A stretch of DNA of 64,000 nucleotides from Mesocentrotus franciscanus (GCA_037976565.1 CP137680.1:30091694-30155693), one strand, 5' to 3'. Positions 35,505 through 48,638 are shown, numbered from the stretch's first letter. Numbers and translations: made by a program. Notes: a model not told the origin generated them from the letters alone.

Positions 35505-36987
35505 TGCTGGTATCCTGTTGGTATCTTTCCGGACTTCTCCAAGGCCTTTGACACGATTTATCATGAAATACTTGTATACACACTCTCTTACTATGGAATT
35601 CGTAGAAAGGCCTTGGAGTGGTTCAGAAGTTATCTTACAAACAGGAATCAATTTGTGTCTTTTCATAGTTTCAATTCTAAAATTCAACCCATCACTTGCG
35701 GTGTACCTCAAGGTTCCCTTTTGGGCCCACTTCTTTATATTTTATACATCAATGATTTTCAAAACTCTTCCAATATACTCTCCTTTCTTTTATTTGTAGA
35801 AGACACAAGTATATTTTTGACTCACGATAATCCTCAAATCCTTCTTGATAAATTAAATTCTGAATTACGATTTGTTTGCGATTGGTTACAAGCAAATGAC
35901 TTATCTCTTATTTCAAAAAGACAGATTTACATGGTTTTTAGTAATTCACTGCATACTTTACCTGGTGATGTTTCATGACTGGCAATGAGTTAAAACAAGT
36001 AGACTCAACAAAATTTCTAGGTCTTTACATTGATTGTAAATTAACATGGAAAGTCCACATTGACTACTTATGTAAATTGCTTTCAAGAAATCTAGGAGTT
36101 ACCAATAAACTCAAACATCATTCTCCTCCCCATATTTTGAAATTATTATATTCTACTTTATTACTACCATACTTAAGTTACGGAATATTAGTTTGGGGAA
36201 ATTCTTCCAAGACGAGAATTCATTCCATATTCAAAATACAAAAAAACAGCTGTAAGGATAATTTCTTCTGCCGATTTTGTGGCACATACAAATCCATTAT
36301 TTCTTTCTAACACGTTATTGAAAGTAACAGACCTATATCACTATTTTGTAGGGTATTTATGTATCAACTTAATAAAGGCGAATTGCCGAGTGTTTTCACA
36401 AATATGTTTCCAAAAATAATGACATTCATTCTTATCCCACCAGACAATCATAGAATTTGTATCTATCCCCCGTACGCACCGTTCTTGCCCTTACAACAAT
36501 AACCTATACAGGACCTTCATTTTGGAACAGTTTGGATGCTGAGATAATTCAATCACCCTCGCTGTATTCATTCAAGCGTAAACTCAAAGACTTCCTCTTG
36601 AAATCATACGCATAAGGCTCATTATCGTTATTTTTTTATATTTAATTATATCTTTTTTCTTTCTTTCTTTCGCCTCGCTCTAGTGACTATTATGACTTTT
36701 ATGACTATTATGTAACCACTTACCTGTATTCAATGTGTATCATTTATATTTCCTGGCTTTGTCTCTGTTCATTGCATTGGAATTTTTTATACAATTATTG
36801 GTATATTGTCTGGGAACCTATATTATACAAGCATTGCTTTTTAATTGGGTTCCTCATATTTCACGTTACTGCTTATTATCTGCCATCGTTGTGTTTTGTC
36901 ATTATGCTTTATCTTGCCGACCTTTCATAATATATACAATGTATATGTAAACTGTTATTTTGTGGAATGTGAAACAATTAAAAAAAA
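35505..36987 (+). mobile_element. 5'-truncated CR1/L2-like LINE inserted in the minisatellite
   Basis: The insertion is bounded by AAAGT on the left (35500-35504). It ends in a poly-A run (about 36979-36989) followed by the continued target TCCACGAGAC; uninterrupted array units read AAAGTCCACGAG. This gives a target duplication of about 4-5 bp and a clean reconstruction of the empty site. It carries the 3' part of a reverse transcriptase gene and a 3' UTR of about 365 bp. The clade assignment comes from motif likeness only. Confidence 0.9.
35508..36615 (+). pseudogene. LINE ORF2 reverse-transcriptase remnant
   Basis: The first block (to 35978) shows the FSKAFD motif, the fingers/palm motif CGVPQGSLLGPLLY, then INDF and LLFVEDTSIF. 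The last sits where active enzymes have FADD or YADD, so the catalytic doublet reads ED instead of DD. After a frame change near 35975 come KFLGLYIDCKLTWK and a thumb-like LLYSTLLLPYLSYG (to about 36310). After a second frame change come GPSFWNSLDAEI and SFKRKLKDFLLKSYA, ending at TAA 36613-36615. The amino-terminal endonuclease and most of the RT are missing. At least two frameshifts plus the altered catalytic Asp make it inactive. RT of this group copies its own RNA at a nicked chromosomal target. Confidence 0.9.
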
Positions 36988-38036
36988 AAGTCCACGAGAC
37001 AAAGATATCACAAGACCAAGAGCCCACGAGACTGAGAGATCATGAGACCGAGAGCCCATGAGACCAAGAGCAAATGAGACCGTGAGCCCACATAACCGAG
37101 AGCCCATGAGACCAAGAGCCCATAAGACCGTGAGCCCATGAGACCCTGAGCCCACAAGACAGAAAGCCCGTGAGACCGAGAGCCAATGAAACCAAGAGCC
37201 AATGACACCGTAAGCCCATGAGACCGTGAACCCACAAGACCGAGAGCCCATGAGACCAAGAGCCCATGGGACCGTGAGCCCATGAGACCGTGAGCCCACA
37301 AGAAAGAGAGCCCATGAGACCGAGAGCCCATGAGACCAAGAGCCCATGGGACCGTGAGCCCATGAGACCGTGAACCCACAAGAAAGAGAGCCCATGAGAC
37401 CGAGAGCCCATGAGACCAAGAGCCCATGGGACCGTGAGCCCATGAGACCGTGAACCCACAAGAAAGAGAGCCCATGAAACCGAGAGCCCACGAGACTGAG
37501 AACGCACAAGACCGAGAGCCCACCAGACCAAGAGCCCATGAGACCAATATCCTACAAGACCAAAAGTCCACGAGACAAAGAGACCACCAGATCGAGAGCT
37601 CATCAGACCGAGAGCCCACAAGATTGAAAGCGCACGAGACCGAGAGCCTACGAGACCGAGAGCCCACCGGACCAAGAGCCCACCAGACCAATATCCTACG
37701 AGACCGAATGTCCACGAAACTGAGAGCCCATGAGTCCATGAGCCCACGAGAGAGAAAGCCCACCAGACCGTGAGCCCACCAGACCTGAGCCCACCAGACC
37801 TGAGCCCACCAGATCAATATTATACGAGACCGAGAGCCTACGAGACCGAGAGCCCACCAGACCGAGAGCCCACCAGACCGAGAGCCCACCAGACCAATAT
37901 CCTACAAGACCGAATTTCCATGAGACTGAGCGCCCATGAGTCCATGAGCCCACCAGACTGAGAGCCCACCAGACTGAGAGCCCACCAGACGAAAAGCCCA
38001 CGAGATTGAGAACCCACGAGACCGAGAGTCTACGAG
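36988..38036. repeat. 16-bp minisatellite, right block (about 65 units)
   Basis: Same unit as the left block. An 80-bp (5-unit) higher-order repeat containing AGCCCATGGGACCGTG starts near 37263, 37343 and 37423. The marker variant CCAATATCCTAC recurs near 37545, 37690 and 37895. The minus-strand frames of up to 293 codons are artefacts. Confidence 0.95.
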
Positions 38037-38796
38037 TTGTCCATAACAGAATGAGTACTGGTTTTGATTCGAGCACTGGATATTTAAAAAAAATCCTATA
38101 ATTTTTAAGAAGGTTCAACATTAACGCGAAACGTTTTACCCATACAATTTTCAAAGACCTAGGTGTAATATATAATGCAACTCCCATTGGTGGCTTAAAA
38201 CTACCAATATTCATCAATAAAACAGTCATTTAAGAAAGATTCTTCTCCCTAGCAAATAGTAACACATAACTCTGTAATCTGGAGGATATTCTTTTGACAA
38301 CAACAATTTATGGCGATGTTAATTTCTCATTTTCTGACATTGCCCTAAATCCGCAGAAGATATTCATACATGTATATGATATAAGAGAGAATCATAAAAT
38401 GCTTGTCATGCATTTAGATTGCCTCATTAAAATCAAAGTGGATTTATTTTCTGGGCTTATATAGATTTAACGTTTATCTATTGTATTATGTTCAGTAAAA
38501 GGTTGACTATGCTCGATGTTTCCGTTGTGTATCCCCCCTAGAGGTAGCCTAGATGCTTAAATCCTTTTTCGACTACACTGGGATGCAATTTTCCAGTTTC
38601 GACACCATTCCGGTTTTTGAATCGTTTGTTATAATTTAGTAGCACTCCCTGGAGACAAATGAAAAAAAGGCATAGACAAATGGGACGAATAACTACATTT
38701 ATCACAAGGTTTACTTCACGGCTTAATCAAGAGTTTTGTTACCATGTGAGCCAGAATAGGGAACCACTGATTTTGTTAATAAGTGAGTTCGCAGAA
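38037..38796. other. Anonymous stretch between minisatellite and LINE remnant
   Basis: No domain recognised. It could contain decayed upstream LINE sequence belonging to the remnant at 38797, but I cannot show it. Confidence 0.3.
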
Positions 38797-39645
38797 AAGT
38801 GGGTTTGCTATTTAAATTGAGATATTTTGTTCCTCAGTATATCCTTGTGCTCGTGTATAAATCGTTTATACAGCCCCACATACTCTATGGAATCGAGGAA
38901 TGGGGAAGCAGTTATAAATCTTGTTTGAATTGTATTCATTTAGCTCAGAAGATGGCGGTGCGAGCTATTACGTTTTCATTATTGAGAACATCCTCCGACC
39001 ACTGTTTAAACAATGGGGGATATTGGATGTTTTTGGTTTGCATGAACTGGCAGTTTTAACATTTTGTATAATAGAAATTTGCCACACACATTATAAGATT
39101 ATTGTAAGATTGTACACCATACTTATGAAACAAGAGGAAAATAAAATGCAATGCTACCCTTGCCAATTTGTAGGACGACACAAGGTACATTCATTATTTC
39201 TGTTGTTGGACCGAAGCTTTGGAATAGCTTACCTCAGAAGATTAGAGAACAAAAAACAAGATATTAATTTCGTAATACCCTCACAATTTATTTGATGAAC
39301 AATATTATCTGTTATGTTAGCAGTGGGTAATGTTTTGTATTTTGAATGTATACAATATAATTGTAAGAACTAGTACAATGCTATAGTAATGAATAAATAC
39401 ACTATCGATATATAGTGAACAGAGAAAATCGATCTCGACTGGCACTTGTGCTAACTTTTGTTTTTCTTTTAGCAACAACTTGAACATTTGTATAAATGTG
39501 TTTTATGTAAGCATTAATTAAGCTTATGCAGTAATTCATTGTTTTGTACATTATGTACAGTTTGTATTTTATTGTTTTGCCTTGCATACTTTGTTTTATG
39601 CTTTACATACATTTTGTTGTTGTTAATAAACTTCAACTGTTAATT
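38797..39645 (+). pseudogene. Second LINE reverse-transcriptase C-terminal remnant plus 3' tail
   Basis: GLLFKLRYFVPQYILVLVYK and QPHILYGIEEWGSSYKS match the thumb region that follows the RT palm in jockey/CR1-group LINEs. LRPLFKQWGILDVFGLHEL lies in another frame (about 38980-39040), and GPKLWNSLPQKI in a third (about 39208-39243). At least two frameshifts are therefore present. AATAAA at 39625-39630 may mark the 3' end. Its sequence differs from the LINE at 35505, so it is a separate, older insertion. Confidence 0.75.
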
Positions 39646-39649
39646 TTAA

Positions 39650-40617
39650 ATGGATGTGTGGTCTCTTATGACAACAAGAAACGAAATTTAAGATAATTGT
39701 ATTCCGAGCTTTAAAAAAGATTTTGCCATTTTTTGCCAATAATTTGCCGCTCCTGCCATTACACACTTTTCATAGTTTTTATTTAAAATTCTTTTTTTAT
39801 TCTCCACTCAAAACAGAAGATACAAATTATTCACAATTTTCCACATGATATTTTTAAAATACAAATATGAATTCATTATAAACTATTACAATGCAAACAA
39901 AATATGAAAAATAAAACTATATTGATACAATCTTGCGATAATTTTTTTGTATATTCGTTTGATTTCAGAAACGAATTTATCGTATGTGGAGAATACCTTT
40001 GTTCTGAGAAGAAACATAATGTTGTCTTTTAAAGCAAAAAGGAGGGAAAAGAAAAGAAAGAAATTTTAAGCCCTAGAATCTAAGGAATGAAAGAAATTAA
40101 TTCTCCCCCTGCCCTTCCCTGCAGATAACCTACAACACCCCAACCCACTCCCATTATATCCGAGAAAATAGGTGCCCTTTGCAGCTCACTAGGGATAAAA
40201 GCAGCTTTACCACATATATGATTAACTAAAGAAAATTCATGGCTCTGCCTCGACGTCCCTATCGAAGAAGATTGTCTCATTTTCTGGAATGATTACATAA
40301 TGTTCTTTTCCGTTCAGCTAACTTTCTTTCTTTTTGTATATTTTCCACTAATTTTTCTTAATATCTTTAATAAGGAGTAGGGGGTTTCTTTAATTTTTGG
40401 TACTAAAAAATATCATAAATTTTATCCAAATAATGATATAGTTCAATAATTGTTCTTCAGTCACCGTTGACCCTTCTATGTTATGGCAATAGCTCCGAAA
40501 ATCACAGTGTTATATATTTTAGGTACAATTTAAGTTTTAAAAAACACAATTTTTGATGTAACAAGGCAGCGAATCTGTACCATTCAAGATGCTACATTAA
40601 AAATTGTAAGTTATGAG
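39650..40617. other. Anonymous AT-rich stretch
   Basis: No supported feature. Confidence 0.3.
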
Positions 40618-40635
40618 GGTGCCAAATGAAGATAG

Positions 40636-41680
40636 AAGATTAAAGATAGAAGGGTGATAAGAGACGGTGATTGTATGTGTGTGCGTGTGCGCGAGTGTGT
40701 ATGGGGCGTTAAATGTAGCATTTCATGATTCAGGAGGAGAGTGGGTTGCAATAGGATTAAAGATAGCAGGCCGATAAGAGAGGGTGATTGTGTGTGTGTG
40801 TGTGTGCGCGTGTGCGCGAGTGTGTATGGGGCGTTAAATCTAGTATTTCATGATTCAGGAGGAGAGGGGTTGCAATAGGATTAAAGATAGCAGGCCGATA
40901 AGAGAGGGTGATTGTGTGTGTGTGTGTGTGTGTGTGTACGCGTGTGTGTGAGTGTGTATGGCGCTAAATGTAGTATTTCATGATTCAGGAGGAGAGGGGG
41001 TAGGAATAGGATTAAAGATAGCAGGCCGATAAGAGAGGGTGATTGTGTGTGTGTGCGTGTGCGTGTGTGTGCATGGGGATGCTAAATGTAGTATTTCATG
41101 ATTCAGGAGGAGAGGGCGTTGGAAAAGGATTAAAGATAGAAGGCCGATAAGAGAGGGTGATTGTGTGTGTGTGCGTGTGCGTGAGTGTGCATGGGGATGC
41201 TAAATGTAGTATTTCATGATTCAGGAGGAGAGGGGGTTGCAATAGGATTAAAGATAGCAGGCCGATAAGAGAGGGTGATTGTGTGTGTGTGTGTGTGTGT
41301 GTGCGTGTGAGTGTGTATGGCGCTAAATGTAGTATTTCATGATTTAGGAGGAAAGGGGGTAGAAATAGGATTAAAGATAGCAGGCCGATAAGAGAGGGTG
41401 ATTGTGTGTGTGTGTGCGTGTGCGTGAGTGTGTATGGGGATGCTAAATGTAGTATTTCATGATTCAGGAGGAGAGGCGGTTGGAAGAGTATTAAAGATAG
41501 AAGCGTGATAAGAGAGGGTGGTTCTATGAGTGTGCTGCATGTGCGTGATTGTGTATGGGGTGATAAATGTACTATTTCATGAGTTAGGAGGAGAGTGGGC
41601 TTGGAAGAGGATTAAAGAAAGAAGGCCGATAAGAGAGGGTGATTGTATGTGTGCGCGTGTGCGTGAGTATGTATGATGAG
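40636..41680. repeat. Minisatellite of about 120 bp with internal GT runs, 9 units
   Basis: Each unit contains GATTAAAGATAG, GGCCGATAAGAGAGGGTGAT, a variable GT/GC run, then GCTAAATGTAGTATTTCATG and ATTCAGGAGGAGAGGGG. Unit starts are near 40638, 40755, 40878, 41009, 41127, 41246, 41369, 41488 and 41609. Length variation (115-131 bp) comes mainly from the GT run. Confidence 0.95.
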
Positions 41681-41960
41681 AGAGAGAGAGAGAGAGAGAG
41701 AGGGGAGAGAGAGGGGGAGTTTCCGAGGTAGAAATAGCTCAGATTACAAAAGATTTCTAAAACAGGAGCCTTAGTAACTGGGGCTTGTCACATTAGAGTG
41801 ATAAAAATAGTACAGTCTCTCTTTCTCTATTTCTCTCTTTGTTTCTTTATCTCTATCTCTCTCCCCCTCTCTCTCCCCTCCTCCCCCTCTCTCTCTCGCT
41901 TCTTCTCGGTGTCCCGTTATGTCTCTCTCTTACTCTCACTTCACTCTCTTCCTCTTCCTC
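41676..41960. repeat. GA run followed by CT-rich tract
   Basis: GA microsatellite 41676-41715 directly after the minisatellite, then CT-rich sequence about 41810-41960. A further CT run lies at 42077-42099. Confidence 0.85.
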
Positions 41961-42199
41961 TTTTATGTCCGGTTCTCCACTTTTTACCTTTCTTGCTCTT
42001 TGTTATCTTTATATTTAAAACAAAAATAACTACGCGCTTTTCCTGTTTGTTCATCTTTATCCATTTTTATATACATCTCTCTCTCTCTCTCTCTCTCTTT
42101 GTCTTGCTGCACGACTTCTATCTCACTTACTTTCTAAATATTTATGTACCACTCTTTTCTTTCTTCTACTCTCTCTGCCTTCCCGTTCCCATCTCCTAA

Positions 42200-44009
42200 A
42201 TCCGACTTTTCATTATTGCGATTGCAATATATCTTTCAGGATCCAAAATAAAATATCAGCAATCCCCATTTTTTCACCTTATCAACTTTTTCTTAAGTAA
42301 TTGCGCACTTTTCTCCTTAATCTTCTCACTTAATCATATTCATTTCCCTTTCATTAAAAATTGAGCACAAAGCCATAAATGCCTATAGAAGCTATTCTAA
42401 TGTGACTCGCGTGACATAAAAATTATTTTAAAAACTTGATCAAAATCTTTTTGAAAGTTGATATATCTAGTTTATTATACTTGATTCAGTACAGGATTGT
42501 AGTGATAGAGTTTTGCCTAATTACTGCCATTATTACTAAGACTTATTTTCATTTCAAAAGATTTATTTTTGAAATCCAAGAGATTTTCAAACGTAGACAA
42601 TCGTACAAGCATACAAATGAGACCAATTTGATGACAAATATCTCTTTAAACAAACTACACTAGACTTGCTCTATTTGAAACACCCGATGTTTGTAATAAG
42701 TTCTCATTGCATACTTCATTTACAATTCAACGCCTTTGTTATTAATTTAAATATCAATAGTATCTCTTTGCATGTGCCAGAAAAATCTAAGATTTGTCAC
42801 TATCCTCATCATCTTCGTCGTCATTGCCGCTTTCATCAATACACTTATGGTTGTCGACATCCATTTTTGCCATCGCTAACCTCTCTGACGACTCGCATAC
42901 ATACGCGGTTGTTGACCCCAGTCGTCAGGCAGGCTTTGAGCACTACTGAAAGATGCACCTTCCCCGCCGGTCAGTTTGTAATGAGTATGTCACCTTTATA
43001 GTGTTGGATTCATCTCTTTATTGATTAAGTTCTGACCCGTCCACTTAAAGGGTCAGTTTCGCCTTCGGACACGAACTGAGATTGTTTAATTAACTATTTA
43101 AATATGTATGATATATAAAGATCATGCACGGCCCATCAAATCAACTTGGTCGCGTGTGCGAATCCCGTATAATTACCAGGAAAGGTGCTGCTTGAAAGAG
43201 TCAATATTGAGATGTGCAACATAGTAATTTATGTTTTGAGGAGGAGCTGGATTGTATTTAATTTAAAGAATAAAAAATGTCTCTGAATTTAAACCTGGCC
43301 ACAGTAAAATGTTCATTTCAATTCAATTCAAATCAATTCATTTCAAATCAATTTATTTCAAAATCATTGAAAAAAATCATAAGAAAAGGCGAAATATATT
43401 CACGTACAATGATCTAAATGATAAAGAAAAAAAAATTTACTAAAACGCACAGCTTGAACGTTTTTTAGTTCCCTTTGCCGAGTGACTCATTTTAATAGGT
43501 AATGTTTAAAGTGCCTCGATTGAATAATCTTGCCGAGACCGAGCTTAAACTCCGCATCGGTTCGATTTTTAGTTGCACATGGTTCTAGAAAGGTTTCAGG
43601 AATTTATGCTCCAGTGTGTATATTTTACTCTTAAGAACATTCCATGGAGGTTGAATGTGAAGCTGCATTATGATATACATTAAGAAATCATTATATAATC
43701 ATTATTGTCACAACAAAAGTCTATTCATTCCCAGCTGAAATAAAAAAGTGTTTTCGCACCTCCCGTTTTCAAGGTAGATCATATTTGTTCATCCGCTACC
43801 GATCTCTGCTGGCTTAATTATGTGTAGTTAAATATATACTACATTAAAAGACTCTTGTTGTGCAAGAGCGATAGTGTTTGGATATCAAGATATCGGATAT
43901 AAATACAGGGTGTCATGTTTGTGTAAAATAAAATTTGCAGTGCATTTAGTCAATATACCCCAAGCTGTATTTACAGCCGCTGTCAGTAAACAGGGAATAC
44001 CAAAAATGT
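42200..44009. other. Anonymous stretch with a possible LINE tail
   Basis: The AATTCAATTCAAATCAATTC run at 43320-43370 resembles the short tandem tail of a minus-strand LINE, but no coding remnant is attached. The frames at 42436-43001 are unassigned. Confidence 0.3.
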
Positions 44010-44340
44010 AAATAATAATATATAACGCTATATCTGGATTTATATACCGCCCAGTTCGAAGTATCGTCTCTAAGAGCTTTACAACTATTATTATTACCCT
44101 AGTCATCGGTTTGTTCACGTACAATATGTGCACCACCTCCACTCTCTGGGGAGTATTCCTACCATATGGTCGCCATGAGGGCATATGGCAACTACTAACA
44201 CAAACGCTTTCGTCATCCAAACAGGTCCCCACTTCTCTCCTGTGTATGGAGTAGCAGATGTAGACTAATGCCTTGCCGCGGATCGAACCCATGACATTTG
44301 CATTTTCAGCCAAGTGCTCAAACAACACGGTTACGATACC
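44010..44340 (-). mobile_element. SINE, copy E (diverged)
   Basis: Minus strand: a diverged tRNA-like head with GGGTTCGATCC (B box), a body with a GGAATACTCCCCAGAGAGTG block, and a 3' end with GCGGTATATAAATCC and an ATT run. The 147-codon minus-strand frame across it is not a gene. Confidence 0.7.
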
Positions 44341-47300
44341 TTTACAAATTCATCCTTTAATATAATACAAATTCGGTGGAATTTTCGGACTATGCATACA
44401 CTTTGATTTTTACTTGAAACATTAAATAGCAACTCATATTCTAAACCTGTTTACTATGACCCGTCAGACGGGCAAAACGTTGCTTGAAGTTAAATAATTC
44501 GCAAACAGACATGTAATTCCCCCGCTTCTATAATGCTTATTATTTAAAGACAAATTAGGGGAAAATAGATAAGACTTTGTAAATCTTCAATCAATCCTTG
44601 TCTAAATTTATGAAGTAATTTAAAAATGAGGCTTATTCCATCTTCTCTTCCTATACCGAAAGCAATAGTCACCATAGTAACTGGACTGTGGTATCTACGT
44701 CGATCTAACGTATCAACATCACGTATATTAGGATTTAAAAAAAAGAGAGACAGATAGAGAGAGGGAATAGAGACAGAAAGAGAGAGAGAGAGAGGGGGAA
44801 CACACACACACACACACTCACACACAGAGAAAGGAAAGAACTATGAAACACGAAAACCCTGTATATTCCCTGACACATAAATATCAAAGTCAAAGAATAA
44901 GTGCATGAAAAATATCGAAACTAATTGATGAATTAGGTAAATGTAATGAAATACCTCGGCAAGTATCCTGGGCCTTGTAACACAAATATAAGTTAGTGAT
45001 TGATTGTTATTTTGCTATTGACCATAATGTACAAGCAATTTATTATAAGATCGATCAATCAATCAATCGTTAAGTCAATTGCAAAGCTTTGCGTTACCAT
45101 GGTTACGACGATGGTAATGAACGTTTATAATTATTCTTAAATCAAAGGGCCGTTATCTATTTCCATTGATGACGATAATGCTATAGGTTTTTGTTTCTAT
45201 GCTAAAATTCTTTTTTCAAAGAATTCTTAAATTTTGATTCGGCGGAAGGACGGCCGGAGCGCTTGTACAGTCTTCAAACACTTAACTTGAATTAATATTG
45301 AGATGCATTGTTTTAAGCTGGACTAGGTACTTATTGACTATGGCTTAAGAGCAATTAGGTTGTCTAAAGTTGCCTCTCTCGACACAGGATACTATTTGGT
45401 CATCTGGTTGAACGCACTATCCTAAAAGCAATTACTGCTGATAAACAGCCTTGATAACAATTTCTTTACAGAGGAGCATGGCAAAAAGCAACATTACAAG
45501 TCAATATTACTAATATTCTCTGATTTAACTTTCGAAATCTGAAAAACATTTAAAATGTCATGCTTCTATGATGTATATGATTTCTTCGAAGGAGACACAT
45601 GATCACATCGAACAATCAGTGAGCTACAGCACATCCGAAATCTAACACCGCCATTCCAATATGAATTGAAAGAGGACATGAATAGGAAACGGATAGCATA
45701 AATACCATTCAGATCATACCCTCAGTCGTGTATAACAGCGGACAAGAACACCCCTGCTATAACTATTAAAGTTCATCCCAGCGCTTGGCGGCAACATGAC
45801 CCGGAAATTAAGAAAAGGAATATTTGTGCCTGTGTCGTTGCAATCGATACGCTGTAGCCCATGTACGATGAGGAGGATGATCTTGGCTAAATGCAATGCA
45901 TTGAGGAGATGGATCGTGTATCACTTCTTACAAATCTTCCTCTGATCCACATAAATACCTAGATAATTTCAGGCTGGGAGAGAGAGAGAGAGAAGAAATG
46001 GACAGAGCGGAAGGGACGGTCGACGGACATTACGAAACACATGCAGAGAGGCGGGAGGGGAGGGAGAAAGGCGGGAAGGGGTGTTGAGATAGTACTAGTA
46101 GTAGTAGTATATTTTTTCCGTTTCAAAATCAACAACATGAAATATATACATAATAATACATTCGGATGCATAGCCCTGCTCAGCAATAACAACATGATGT
46201 CGCTGGTTTGCAGAATGTTTAGATAATTATGTAGAGAAAAATAGTAAGAGATGGAGAATGGCAGAAAGAGTTAGTAAGTGAAAAAGAGATATATAGATAG
46301 AAAGATAGACAGAGACAGAGAGGAGAGAAAGGGAGAGAAAGAGAAAGATAAATAAAGAAAGGGATAGAGAGAGAAATAAAGAAAGGAAGAGAAAGGGAGA
46401 GATAGAGGGAGAATGAGAGAGAGAAAAGAGAGAGAGAGGGAGGAATGGAAGAGAAACACGATGGAGATGAAGATGAAAGTTTTAGGGGGAAGAAAGTAAG
46501 AAAGAGATTTAGGCCCTTTGCTACAAGAAATGAGCCACAACAGTATGAAAACGAAGATAAGGTACTTCGAAGTGATCAAGAAGCGTAATAAGTGTTACGC
46601 AGGAGAAGAAGTGCATTAAACTTTCATGAAGCGAGTGCATGTATGTGATATGATATATTCCATGAATGCATACAGGAATGAATCGTGACAAAACCGATTT
46701 TATTCGGCTTTCCCAGCCATGGCGAGAGACAGCTGTACGAGCAGAGCGTCACCGAACGAGTTCGCACAGCTGGAAATACATCAAGGGATGAGGAGGGGAA
46801 GGGCGTCTGACATAGCATTCTAATTTAATGGGAGGGGTGGGGAATTCGTGGAAAGAGGGGCGTTAAGGTTTTCTCATAAACAATGACGATTGTGTGGGAA
46901 GGTTGCGATGCCCTCTATTACCCAGTACAGCAAAGCCTATATGGAATATTACCGGAAGGTGGGGGGGGGGGAGGGTATTCTAACTCAAGGAATCTAAATG
47001 TTTTCTTCAGTATAAATAATGTATTATTATATGTATATATGTATTTAAAAAACACTACCAAAAAAAGAAACAGAACGAATTAAAGCAAAGTAAATTTAAC
47101 AACAAAAGCATAAACAAAACTAAACAAAAAATAAATATGATAATCAAGATAGTTTTAAAATTAATACATTCTTTAACCATGTTGTCCGCGCAAAATTGAA
47201 AATTCGTGGATATCTGGCTAAATTGAAAACATTGAGAGCTGTAATGTCAGATTTTTCATTCCAGGATTCACGGATGACGAAATCGTGTGCATCAGCGTTT

Positions 47301-48028
47301 CAAAGTTCATTGATATGGGCTTGAATGTCTTTTACTTGCACATGAGCAGCTCTTGCCAAAGACATGGGTTATATCTTGCTTGGATTTTGGTTATCTCTTG
47401 GAACGATTCTTTATTTGATGAAGATTAAGTTGCCGATGATAAGTCTACAATCGTACCACCACATATTTACTTGTCAGTATTCCTCTCATTTAAGGTACTC
47501 ATTTACGAAATTATTGTTCAACTTACCAGCAAGATGTAAGTGTGTTATGTTTGTATTTCACTGTTTTGGTTGACGAAACCATGGGAACGAAGTCTAATGC
47601 TTTCATTTAAATTTACCGACCCAGATGATTAGTGTCTCTCTAGCTTCACCATAATGTGTTTGGTGGCTGTGTTAAGAAGTTGTCAAAGCGTGCATGGTAT
47701 ACATCAAATAGCAGCGACGCTCGTATTTTGGTAGAAGTTATTCTCAATTGCAAATCAAATGCAAACAACCTTTTGGGGTTAAACAAGCATGATTTTCCTA
47801 TACATGGGTTTCATAGAAAGTCTGAATAATCAGTGTGAGCCACTTCTCTTTTTCCACTTTAAATATTTAACCCATTGCAAATGGGTTACTCCGTTTAATA
47901 TTTTGCTTCATCTCTTTGGTCATTCAACTGATGAAGGGAGAGAGAGAGAGAGAGAGAGAGATGCGAAGAATGAAACAAATGCCTGGTGGTATATTGGAAG
48001 TATTGGAGAAAAATAGAATAGAACAGGA
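44341..48028. other. Anonymous non-coding stretch with simple repeats
   Basis: Contains GA and CA runs (44735-44825), a GA-rich tract at about 46270-46450 and small GA runs at 45978-45992 and 47938-47962. No exon or transposon termini were recognised. The minus-strand Ser/Leu frame over the GA tract is an artefact. Confidence 0.35.
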
Positions 48029-48265
48029 AAGGTGACGTGACATAGTGGGTACGTCACCGGACTGTAGATCATATGGTTCGCGGTTCGAGTCCCAACGTGG
48101 CACTAATGACCTTTGGCCAGACTTTAATCTACATTTCCCACTTTCCACCCAGGTGTTAAATGGGTACCTGATAGGATGCGAACGTTAGTGTGGTTGGATG
48201 GCATCTGGTCGAATACTCCCCAGGGAACGGAACGTACGCACAATCAAGGCGTTTACAAGCATATA
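48029..48265 (+). mobile_element. tRNA-headed SINE, copy F (3' truncated)
   Basis: Head with GGACTGTAGATCATATGG and B box GGTTCGAGTCCC, then CACTAATGACCTTTGGCCAG, CCACCCAGGTGTTAAATGGG and GAATACTCCCCAGGGAACGG. The usual GCGCTATATAAAT 3' end and ATT tail are absent. The GACTGTAGATC anticodon-arm sequence resembles tRNA-Tyr. Confidence 0.8.
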
Positions 48266-48638
48266 CAACACAAGAAAACTAACGCAGTTAATTTTAAAAT
48301 TAATTAAACTAAGTAGAATGTTTGTTTGAGTAGCAATAGGGATCATAGACTGAGTATGTGAGGAGAGAGAATACACAATAACGTAATGATGCCCAATGTA
48401 CACATGATGTCACATAGCGCGTCAAAAAAGTCGCCAGTTGCTGACGCAATCCAACGTCAGCAGATAGCGCCTTCTGTGCCATGGGCATTATCAAATATGC
48501 GTCAATTGCGCCAGGAAATAACATGTTCCGTCACTTAGCACACCGACATAATCATATTGATTGGACAGTGGAATGCAATTTCATGGCTCTTTTCGTCTTT
48601 GTGCTAGCAAGGACTTGCTAGAGTCAAGTCTTGTTCAG

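Noticed and set aside
34546..37889. Long minus-strand frames (up to 356 codons) with a Gly-Ser-His-Gly-Leu-Ser-Val pattern
   Set aside because: They are translations of the 16-bp minisatellite. Several frames on both strands are open at once, so openness is no evidence of coding.
43885..44328. 147-codon minus-strand frame
   Set aside because: It lies almost entirely within SINE copy E.
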